From assembly GCA_020846575.1 (NCBI GenBank), contig JADLDQ010000292.1, positions 1 to 20,837 of the forward strand: 20,837 nucleotides of DNA, given 5' to 3'. Below are positions 15,395 through 20,837 of this stretch, piece by piece. How positions within the stretch are numbered: the stretch's first letter is position 1; every line of letters starts with the position of its first letter. The stretch comes from Burkholderiales bacterium. GTDB taxonomy: Bacteria > Pseudomonadota > Gammaproteobacteria > Burkholderiales > SG8-39. The position numbers and the translations under genes are program-made. A model generated the notes under the pieces. The model was not told the origin of the DNA. It worked only from the letters and a program-made list of their open reading frames with translations, and did not search any database.

Positions 15395-16551
15395 ACGCCC
15401 CGGATCGGCCGGCCACCCGTACTTCGCTGCGCCTGCTCTCGGGCAACCACGCCTGCGCGCTGGGCGCCGTGGCGGCGGGCTGCCGCTTCTTCGCCGGCTA
15501 CCCCATCACGCCTTCGTCGGAAGTCGCCGAGCGCCTGTCGCGCCTGCTGCCCGAGGTGGGCGGCGTGTTCGTGCAGATGGAGGACGAGCTCGCCTCGATG
15601 GCGGCGGTGATCGGGGCCTCGATGGGCGGGGTGAAGGCGCTCACCGCCACCAGCGGGCCGGGCTTCTCGCTCAAGCAGGAGAACCTCGGCTATGCCGCGG
15701 GCGCCGAGATTCCCTGCGTCATCGTCAACGTGATGCGCGGCGGGCCATCGACCGGCATGCCCACGCGCCCCTCGCAGGCCGACCTGATGCAGGCGCGCTG
15801 GGGCAGCCACGGCGACTACCCGATCATCGCGCTGGCGCCCGCCTCGGTGCGCGAGATCCACGAGCAGACCATCCGCGCCTTCGCGCTGGCGGAGACCTAC
15901 CGAACCCCGGTGGTGGTGCTCTACGATCAGGTGATCGCGCAGCTCAGCGAGACGCTCGAGCTGCCGCGCGCGTCGGACATTCCCCAGGTCGAGCGCCGCT
16001 GGGCGAGTGGACCGCGCGAGCACTACCGGCCATACGCGCCGGGCGATGACGGCATTCCGCCGATGGCGCGACCGGGTTCTGGCTACCGGGTCCACACCAC
16101 CGGCTTGCACCACTCGGAGAGCGGCTTCCCGACCCAGGATCCCGCGACGGTGGATCGCAACCTCGGGCGGCTGCTCGCCAAACTGGAACGCAACCGCGAG
16201 GCAATCGACGCCTGGCAGGCGCTCTGGTGCGAGGACGCGGAGCTGCTCGTGGTGGCGATCGGCATCAGCGCGCGCGCGTCGCTGCAGGCGGTGCGGCTGG
16301 CGCGCGCGCGGGGCGTGCGGGCGGGGCTGTTCCGGCCGATCACCCTGTGGCCCTTCCCGGAGCAGGCGCTGCGCGCGGCGGCCGCGGGCGCGAAGGCGGT
16401 GCTGGTTCCGGAACTGAACGACGGGCAGATGCGCCTGGAAGTCGAGCGCGTGCTGCGCGCGGCGCGGGTGCAAGGCCTGCACCGCAGCAACGGCGAACCG
16501 ATCGCGCCGGCCGAGATCGCCGCGCGCGCCGAGGAGATGATGAAACGATGA
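15391..16551 (+). CDS. korA: 2-oxoacid:ferredoxin oxidoreductase, alpha subunit (KorA-like)
   Basis: A 386-residue alpha subunit containing the pyrimidine-binding domain and domain II. Visible marks are GYPITPSSEVAERLSR near residues 33-48, MEDELASMAAVIGASMGG, TSGPGFSLKQENLGYA and GGPSTGMPTRPSQADL. The last is the wording usual in 2-oxoglutarate and broad-specificity KorA proteins. Domain II closes with FRPITLWPFPEQ. In the four-subunit enzymes alpha, beta, gamma and delta are separate chains. Here alpha and gamma are separate, unlike the fused gamma-alpha KorA of some bacteria. The ATG at 15391 overlaps the iorB stop (ATGA), and its own stop overlaps korB the same way. The oxoacid substrate (2-oxoglutarate, branched-chain or aryl) is not decided by what I can see, so the symbol is a best fit. 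Confidence 0.88.
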   Translation: MNAPDRPATRTSLRLLSGNHACALGAVAAGCRFFAGYPITPSSEVAERLSRLLPEVGGVFVQMEDELASMAAVIGASMGGVKALTATSGPGFSLKQENLGYAAGAEIPCVIVNVMRGGPSTGMPTRPSQADLMQARWGSHGDYPIIALAPASVREIHEQTIRAFALAETYRTPVVVLYDQVIAQLSETLELPRASDIPQVERRWASGPREHYRPYAPGDDGIPPMARPGSGYRVHTTGLHHSESGFPTQDPATVDRNLGRLLAKLERNREAIDAWQALWCEDAELLVVAIGISARASLQAVRLARARGVRAGLFRPITLWPFPEQALRAAAAGAKAVLVPELNDGQMRLEVERVLRAARVQGLHRSNGEPIAPAEIAARAEEMMKR

Positions 16552-17423
16552 ACTCGATCGTCGACAAGGCCGCCGCGTTCGACGTGCGCAGCTGGATCCG
16601 GCTGGAGATGATGCCGCACTTCCTGTGCCCTGGCTGCGGCCACGGCATGGCGCTGCGCGCGCTCTTGTGGGCGCTCGCCGAACTGGAGGCCGACCGCGAC
16701 CGCCTGGCGGTGGTCTCGGGCATCGGCTGCGCCGGAAGGCTCTCGGCCTACGTCGATGCCAACACCTTCCACGTGACCCATGGCCGCGCGCTCGCCTACG
16801 CGACCGGCCTCGCGCTGGCGCGGCCCGACCTCACCGTGGTGACCATCCTCGGCGACGGCGACTGCCTGGCGATCGGCGGCAATCACCTCATTCACGCCTG
16901 CCGCAGGAACCTCAAGATCACCTGCCTGATGCTCAACAACGAGGTATACGGCATGACCGGCGGGCAGGTCTCGCCGACCACCTCGGCGGAGATGTATACC
17001 ACCACCACGCCGCAGGGCAACGCCGAGCCGGCGTTCGACGCCTGCGCGCTCGCCGCCGCCGCGGGGGCGGGGTTCGTCGGCCGCGAGGTGACCCACCACG
17101 TGCCCCGGCTCAAGGAACTCGTCAAGGCGGGCCTCTCGCACCCGGGCTTCGCCTTCATCGAGGTGCTCTCGGACTGCACCGAGATCTTCGGCCGCAAGAA
17201 CGAGCTGGGATCCTCCGCCGAAATGGTCATGCGCCAGAAGAGCGAACTGCGTCCCAGCGCCTACCGCGACACCGTGGACACGCCGTTCCGGCCCAATCAA
17301 CTGCCGACCGGGATTCTCTCGAGGAACGATCGGCCCGAGTACGGCGCCGCCTACCGCGCCGCCGCCGCGGCCCGGCGGGCAGGAGCGGCGGCGATGGCGA
17401 GCGCGGCGGGGGATCCGAAGTGA
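16548..17423 (+). CDS. korB: 2-oxoacid:ferredoxin oxidoreductase, beta subunit (KorB-like)
   Basis: A 291-residue beta subunit that binds thiamine diphosphate and one [4Fe-4S] cluster. The ThDP motif runs from GDGD at residues 102-105 to NN at 130-131. Cluster cysteines are present at C27 and C30 (CPGCGHG), C61 (GIGCAGR) and C210 (SDCTEIFGRKN), the arrangement of this family. GMTGGQVSPTT is the usual substrate-side loop. An Ala-rich tail of about 30 residues follows the catalytic domain. The LSDCTEIFGRKN ending differs from the CPTFN type of dedicated 2-oxoglutarate enzymes, so substrate is left open. It overlaps its neighbours by 4 nt on both sides, so equal stoichiometry with alpha and gamma is likely. 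Confidence 0.9.
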   Translation: MNSIVDKAAAFDVRSWIRLEMMPHFLCPGCGHGMALRALLWALAELEADRDRLAVVSGIGCAGRLSAYVDANTFHVTHGRALAYATGLALARPDLTVVTILGDGDCLAIGGNHLIHACRRNLKITCLMLNNEVYGMTGGQVSPTTSAEMYTTTTPQGNAEPAFDACALAAAAGAGFVGREVTHHVPRLKELVKAGLSHPGFAFIEVLSDCTEIFGRKNELGSSAEMVMRQKSELRPSAYRDTVDTPFRPNQLPTGILSRNDRPEYGAAYRAAAAARRAGAAAMASAAGDPK

Positions 17424-17992
17424 ACGCCGGCGCGCACCGGGACATCCAGATCCGCATCGGCGGCACCGGCGGCCAGGGGCTGATCCTCTCGGGAAAGATG
17501 CTCGCCGACGCGCTCGCCTCGGCCGGCAAGCGCGTCGCGCAGTCGCAGACCTACGAGCCCACCTCGCGCGGCGGCTACTGCAATTCCGACCTGGTGGTCT
17601 GCGACGATGATGTGGACTACCCGCTCGCCACCCGTCTGGACATCCTGGTACTGCTCGAGCGCATGGCGGTGAAGCCCTCGTGGCCGCTGCTCGCACCGGG
17701 CGCGCTGGTGATCGCCGATCAGCGGCTGTGCCCGCAGCTGCCGGCGGGCGACTACCGCGGCTGCCACCTGCCGCTCACGCGCACCGCGATCGACCTCGGC
17801 AGCGAGCGCGTCGCCAATATCGTCGCGCTGGGAGCGCTGGACGCGCTGGCGACGCTGTGCGGGCGCGAGCGCCTGGAAAAGGCGGTACGGGCGGAGACCC
17901 CCAGAAGCTTCCTCGACCTCAACAGCGATGCGCTGGCCGCCGGCTACCGGCTCGGCGAACAGGCGCTGAAGACGGCGGCCACGAGCGCTTGA
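17420..17992 (+). CDS. korC: 2-oxoacid:ferredoxin oxidoreductase, gamma subunit (KorC-like)
   Basis: A 190-residue gamma subunit. The Gly-rich start IRIGGTGGQGLILSGKMLADAL, with QTYEPTSRGGYCNSDL further on, is the pattern of the CoA-binding gamma domain of pyruvate/oxoacid oxidoreductases. It shares the fold of the IorB domain two genes upstream, but the two sequences are clearly different. The start is a GTG overlapping the korB stop (GTGA). It is the last gene of the five-gene chain and is followed by a hairpin at 17994. No ferredoxin-like delta gene comes after it before the MarR gene on the other strand. Confidence 0.9.
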   Translation: MNAGAHRDIQIRIGGTGGQGLILSGKMLADALASAGKRVAQSQTYEPTSRGGYCNSDLVVCDDDVDYPLATRLDILVLLERMAVKPSWPLLAPGALVIADQRLCPQLPAGDYRGCHLPLTRTAIDLGSERVANIVALGALDALATLCGRERLEKAVRAETPRSFLDLNSDALAAGYRLGEQALKTAATSA

Positions 17993-17993
17993 G

Positions 17994-18012
17994 GCGCCGC
18001 TCGCAGCGGCGC
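17994..18012 (+). terminator. Hairpin at the end of the iorAB-kor operon
   Basis: GCGCCGCT (17994-18001), loop CGC, AGCGGCGC (18005-18012) is a perfect 8-bp stem starting 2 nt after the korC stop. No T-run follows, so it may be a weak terminator or a 3' end-protecting structure rather than a textbook intrinsic terminator. The marR gene comes in from the other side about 85 nt away. Confidence 0.4.
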
Positions 18013-18097
18013 GCGCGGCCACACGGCATGCGCGCTCTCGGGGATCGGATGAGGTGGCGACGCGGGCGCTCAGGCCCGGTCGAAGCCGCAAGGCCGG

Positions 18098-18520
18098 TCA
18101 TTCCCATCCCGGCAACTCGAACTCCTCCTTGAGCAGTCTCAGTTCCGACTGGTGCAGGCGGGCGATGCGCTCCAGCAGTCTTTCGCCCTTGGGCAGCAGG
18201 TGTATCTCCACCTTGCGTCGATCCGCGCTGCCCGGCCGGCGCTCGACCAGCCCCGCGCGCGCGCAGCGATCCACGAGGGCCACCACACCGTGGTGCTTGG
18301 CCTGGAGTTGCTCGGCGAGTTCGCCGATGGTAATCCATTCTCGTTCCAACGCACCTTTCACCTGCAGCAGCAACTGGTACTGGAGCGGCGTGGTTCCGTT
18401 CTGCTTGCACAGCGACTCGCTGAACCGCAGGAAGCGGCGCAGCCGGTAGCGGAAATGGGCGAGGCGCCGGTAGTCGCTCTTGCCGAGCGGCTGCTGCGGC
18501 CGGGCTGGTGTCGCCGACAT
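18098..18520 (-). CDS. MarR family transcriptional regulator
   Basis: A 140-residue winged-helix regulator. Residues about 20-45 form the dimer helix (FRYRLRRFLRFSESLCKQ), LTP-like TTPLQYQLLLQVKG leads into the DNA-binding region with ITIGELAEQLQAKHHGVVALVDR as the helix-turn-helix, and RRPGSADRRKVEIHLLPKG is the wing with the conserved DRR. Many MarR proteins sense aromatic acids or aryl-CoA esters and repress genes for their use. I chose the ATG at 18520; ATGs at 18550 and 18580 are in frame but fall within or beyond the operator palindrome. It converges on the oxidoreductase operon and diverges from the YIP1 gene, with a 23-bp palindrome between. Whether it controls the aryl-CoA genes is unknown; no second copy of the palindrome was noticed there. 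Confidence 0.88.
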   Translation of the reverse strand: MSATPARPQQPLGKSDYRRLAHFRYRLRRFLRFSESLCKQNGTTPLQYQLLLQVKGALEREWITIGELAEQLQAKHHGVVALVDRCARAGLVERRPGSADRRKVEIHLLPKGERLLERIARLHQSELRLLKEEFELPGWE

Positions 18521-18540
18521 GCGCTTATCGGTTCTTGCGT

Positions 18541-18563
18541 TTTGTATCATGCCGTGATAGAAA
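18541..18563. promoter_or_regulatory. Palindromic MarR-type operator overlapping back-to-back promoters
   Basis: TTTGTATCA (18541-18549), 5-nt spacer TGCCG, TGATAGAAA (18555-18563) makes 9-bp arms with one mismatched pair. Each arm contains an extended -10: TG-A-TAGAAA rightward, with TTGCGT at 18535-18540 as a weak -35 at 17 bp, and TG-A-TACAAA leftward. A regulator bound here would block both marR and the YIP1 gene. Confidence 0.6.
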
Positions 18564-18616
18564 GTCTGCGTGCCCCGCATGCACCGCGCGGCGCCCTATC
18601 GCAAGGGAGTCCCATC

Positions 18617-19180
18617 ATGAATCTTTCCTCGCTCACCAGGATGCCGTTCTCCCCCGACGCCGCATGGCCCGAACTCGCGCGGGTCGGTTCCACGGTCGCC
18701 AGGGCGTTCTGGCTTCTGGTCGTGCCGCTGTCGCTGCTTCCGCCGGTCATGATCTACCTGGCGGGCAGTCACTACGGGGACGCCTTCGTCGACGGTTTCG
18801 GAAGCAAGCCCTGGGGATCGATCGCCGTGGCCTTCTTCCTGTGCGAGATCATCTCCGTGACCCTGATGGGTTGGCTGACGCGGCTGGTGGTGCGCACCTG
18901 GAACGAGCGCATCAGCCGGCGTGACGCCTATGTGCTGGCGGCGATCGCCGCCATTCCGCTGTGGCTGTCTTCGCTGGGGCTGCTGGTCCCGAGTCTGGCG
19001 TTCAACGTCTTCGTCTCGGTCGTCGCTTTGCTGGTCTGCGTCGGGCTCATCTTCCAGGGCGTACGCTCGTTCTGCAGGATCAGCGGGGAGAACATAGGAC
19101 AGGCGATTTCGATCACGCAGCTGGTATTCGGCGGCGGACTCCTGGCGTGGGGTTTGCTGATGCTGCTGACATTTCTCTGA
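18617..19180 (+). CDS. YIP1 family integral membrane protein
   Basis: A 187-residue membrane protein with about five hydrophobic segments: roughly residues 29-50, 66-88, 110-130, 133-150 and 167-186. It begins MNLSSLTRMPFSPDAAWPEL, the style of bacterial YIP1 (DUF1282) proteins, in which a short N-terminal segment with a PxxAW-like motif leads into the first helix. AAGGGAG at 18603-18609 is 7 nt before the ATG. The function of bacterial YIP1 proteins is not known. It is divergent from marR across a shared operator, so it may be a target of that regulator. It ends 45 nt before the convergent DAHP synthase gene, with no clear terminator in the gap. Confidence 0.82.
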   Translation: MNLSSLTRMPFSPDAAWPELARVGSTVARAFWLLVVPLSLLPPVMIYLAGSHYGDAFVDGFGSKPWGSIAVAFFLCEIISVTLMGWLTRLVVRTWNERISRRDAYVLAAIAAIPLWLSSLGLLVPSLAFNVFVSVVALLVCVGLIFQGVRSFCRISGENIGQAISITQLVFGGGLLAWGLLMLLTFL

Positions 19181-19224
19181 GAAGGTCCCCGGGACGCCGC
19201 GCTCGAAGTACGCGCGCGCGCCGA

Positions 19225-20310
19225 TCAATTCCACGGCCTGCCTCTGCGGGGGGCGGCCGCGAGCGCTGCCGCCTCGAGAACGATCTCCTCGGTCGTCTCC
19301 CAGCCGATGCAGGGATCGGTGACCGAGCAGCCGTAGACCAGCTTCGAGAGGTCTTCCGGGATCGGCTGGCTGCCGGCGACGAGGTTGCTCTCCAGCATCA
19401 AGCCCACGATCGAGCGCTTGCCTTCGGCGATCTGGTGGATGCAGTCGCGAAACACCAGCGGCTGCAGCTCGGGCTTCCTGAACGAGTTGCCGTGCGAGCA
19501 GTCGATCACGATGTTCTTCGGCAGGCCGGCGCCATCCAGGGCCTGTTCGCACAGCGCCACGTGAGCCGAATCGTAGTTGGGTGTCGCCCCGCCGCGCAGC
19601 ACCACGTGCCCGTAGCGGTTTCCCCGCGAGCGCACCACGGCGGTCAGTCCCTGCGGATCGATGCCGAGAAAGCTGTGCGGCAGCCGCGCCGAGCGGATGC
19701 CGTTGACGGCGACCATGATGTCGCCGTCGGTGCCGTTCTTGAATCCCACCGGCGCGGACAGCGCGCTCGCCATCTCCCGATGGGTCTGCGACTCGCTGGT
19801 GCGCGCGCCGATCGCGTACCAGGCGACCAGGTCGCCGAGATACTGCGGCGAGATCGGGTCGAGCGCCTCGGTGGCGGCGGGAACGCCCATGCGGGCGAGG
19901 TCGATCAGGAACTGCCGCGCCCGCCCGATGCCCTCCTCGATGTGAAAGGAGTCGTCCATGCGCGGGTCGTTGATGAAGCCCTTCCAGCCGCTCACGGTGC
20001 GCGGTTTCTCGAAATAGACGCGCATCACGACGCAGATGCGCTCGTGTACGCGCAAGGCGAGGTCCCGCAGGCGCCGCGCGTACTCCAGCGCCGCGTGCGG
20101 GTCGTGCACCGAGCATGGGCCGGCGATGACGAACAGGCGCTCGTCTTCGCGGTCGAGGATGCGGCGCAGGGCGCGGCGCGCTTCGAGCACGGTTTGCGCG
20201 GCATCGGAGCCCAGCGGCAGGCGTGACTTGAGCTGATGCGGCGAGGGCATCGGCTCGATACCGGCCACGTTCAGATTCTCGGTGGCCGGGGCGGCCGAGG
20301 TGCGGTTCAT
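19225..20310 (-). CDS. aroF: 3-deoxy-7-phosphoheptulonate (DAHP) synthase, class I
   Basis: A 361-residue enzyme that joins phosphoenolpyruvate and erythrose 4-phosphate in the first step of the shikimate pathway. Hallmarks in order are VIAGPCSVHDP (metal-binding Cys near residue 66), MRVYFEKPRTVSGWKG, IGARTSESQTHREMAS, GFKNGTDGD, RGGATPNYD, IDCSHGNS, LMLESNL and SVTDPCIGWE. Length fits the AroF/AroG/AroH class. The ALDPISPQYLGDL and DCSHGNS wording is closer to the tyrosine-sensitive AroF type, but the feedback ligand is a guess. The start at 20310 has a poor ribosome site of its own and overlaps the stop of a small upstream ORF (ATGA), which may explain this by coupling. The enzyme feeds the aromatic amino acids whose keto acids IorAB would handle. 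Confidence 0.93.
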   Translation of the reverse strand: MNRTSAAPATENLNVAGIEPMPSPHQLKSRLPLGSDAAQTVLEARRALRRILDREDERLFVIAGPCSVHDPHAALEYARRLRDLALRVHERICVVMRVYFEKPRTVSGWKGFINDPRMDDSFHIEEGIGRARQFLIDLARMGVPAATEALDPISPQYLGDLVAWYAIGARTSESQTHREMASALSAPVGFKNGTDGDIMVAVNGIRSARLPHSFLGIDPQGLTAVVRSRGNRYGHVVLRGGATPNYDSAHVALCEQALDGAGLPKNIVIDCSHGNSFRKPELQPLVFRDCIHQIAEGKRSIVGLMLESNLVAGSQPIPEDLSKLVYGCSVTDPCIGWETTEEIVLEAAALAAAPRRGRPWN

Positions 20311-20603
20311 GTCCGGGTGCGGGCGCCTCTGGCAGCGCCCGCCGGACAGGACGCGCTGCTGCCCGGGTTCTTCAGCCGCGCCGCGCAACTCGCGCGCTCG
20401 ACCTCGAAGGGTTCGGCGAACCGCGCCGGGGGCAGGTTCAGTACCTGGACCGCCCTGGCGCGCAAGCCTTGGGCGGATCCGGCAATCGAGGCCAGCGTCG
20501 CGGCGAGCGCGCAATCCGCCCGGGCGAGCCGGATTCGCGGACGTGGAGAACGGACATCTGTGCCTCGCATGTCGGTGCCCGGGGCGACCGGCTCTCGAAG
20601 CAT
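20307..20603 (-). CDS. Possible small hypothetical protein upstream of DAHP synthase
   Basis: A 98-codon frame whose TGA overlaps the DAHP synthase ATG as ATGA. Codon third positions are strongly G/C from about codon 25 on, like neighbouring genes. A segment ADCALAATLASIAGSAQG could be a signal-peptide core, with several cysteines after it, but the first 25 codons look less coding, and I recognise no family. A weak GAGG lies about 10 nt before the ATG at 20603; a later ATG at 20570 is possible. The frame occupies nearly all of the roughly 300-nt gap between the amidohydrolase and DAHP synthase genes. It may be real, a leader that couples translation, or chance in GC-rich DNA. Confidence 0.3.
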   Translation of the reverse strand: MLREPVAPGTDMRGTDVRSPRPRIRLARADCALAATLASIAGSAQGLRARAVQVLNLPPARFAEPFEVERASCAARLKNPGSSASCPAGAARGARTRT

Positions 20604-20615
20604 CCGGCACTCGCC

Positions 20616-20837
20616 TCAGAGTCCGAACACGCGCGCGGCATTGCGCCCGCGCACCCGCTCGCGGGCGGCGCCCGGCAGCGCGTTCACGCGCGCGAGGCAG
20701 CCCTTCATGTCGCCGATGTTGTGGGGATAGTCCGACCCGTACATGACGTTGCCCGCGCCGAACGCCGACACCGCCATCGCCAGCGCGTCCTGGCGGAATA
20801 CCACCGCGTCGGCGTAGATTCTGCGCAGGTAGCTCGA
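20616..20837 (-). CDS. Amidohydrolase family protein (ACMSD-like), C-terminal part
   Basis: The last 73 residues of a gene that enters from the right edge. Reading leftward: YLRRIYADAVVFRQDAL, then GAGNVMYGSDYPHNIGD, then RNAARVFGL and stop. The GSDYPH motif supplies the late metal-binding Asp of amidohydrolase-2 TIM-barrel proteins. The DAVVF-RQDAL and SDYPHNIGD pairing is typical of the aminocarboxymuconate-semialdehyde decarboxylase-like group. These are decarboxylases or hydrolases of aromatic-derived acids, but the substrate cannot be told from the fragment. Confidence 0.82.
   Translation of the reverse strand, partial: SSYLRRIYADAVVFRQDALAMAVSAFGAGNVMYGSDYPHNIGDMKGCLARVNALPGAARERVRGRNAARVFGL

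Noticed and set aside
12642..17992. Phenylglyoxylate:acceptor oxidoreductase (PadEFGHI) as identity of the oxidoreductase operon
   Set aside because: That enzyme includes a flavoprotein subunit and a single alpha/beta set. Here there is no FAD-binding gene, and the first two genes are clearly IorA and IorB.
18521..18580. Longer MarR starting at 18580 or 18550
   Set aside because: The extra residues would be encoded within or beyond the operator palindrome and the predicted leftward -10. MarR proteins usually start near the position chosen.
1..20837. CRISPR arrays, tRNA/rRNA genes, insertion sequences, prophage or att sites
   Set aside because: Reading both strands I found no regularly spaced repeats, no tRNA-like cloverleaf, and no transposase, integrase or flanking direct repeats.

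Overview
The window is GC-rich chromosomal DNA, densely packed and mostly operonic. It looks like a facultatively anaerobic proteobacterium, most likely a betaproteobacterium. The grounds are gene content (Liv-type ABC transporter, PaaK/PaaI, MarR, MoxR-DUF58-VWA, YIP1 protein, AroF-type DAHP synthase), strong GC bias at third codon positions, and FNR/ANR-type binding sites. I see no rRNA, tRNA, CRISPR array, insertion sequence or phage gene. Taxonomy is inferred from gene style only.

Left block (1-5590): a leftward set of a membrane-anchored trypsin-like protease without a PDZ domain, a MoxR AAA+ ATPase, a DUF58 protein and a VWA membrane protein cut by the left edge. A second VWA protein, clearly a paralogue of the first, is transcribed divergently from the protease.

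Middle block (5722-12327, leftward): a Liv-type ABC uptake system in the order binding protein, LivH, LivM, LivG, LivF, then phenylacetate-CoA ligase PaaK and the hotdog thioesterase PaaI. Facing it (12642-17992, rightward) is a five-gene operon in which every stop overlaps the next start by 4 nt. It encodes IorA, then IorB carrying an extra C-terminal 2[4Fe-4S] ferredoxin domain, then separate alpha, beta and gamma subunits of a second 2-oxoacid:ferredoxin oxidoreductase. That second enzyme has no ferredoxin subunit of its own, so the domain on IorB probably serves as its delta subunit. The two operons share a 314-nt divergent region with two FNR-like boxes. A third box precedes paaK. Each box sits about 41.5 bp from a plausible start site, the class II activator spacing.

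The simplest joint reading is an oxygen-controlled module around arylacetyl-CoA. The transporter imports an aryl acid or amino acid, PaaK makes the arylacetyl-CoA, and IorAB interconverts arylacetyl-CoA and arylpyruvate. The second oxidoreductase supplies or accepts electrons through the shared ferredoxin domain, and PaaI clears unwanted CoA esters. Direction (aromatic amino-acid breakdown or reductive aryl-acid salvage) cannot be told from sequence.

Right block (18098-20837): a MarR regulator divergent from a YIP1-family membrane protein across a 23-bp palindrome, a DAHP synthase preceded by a possible small coupled ORF, and the C-terminal end of an amidohydrolase cut by the right edge.
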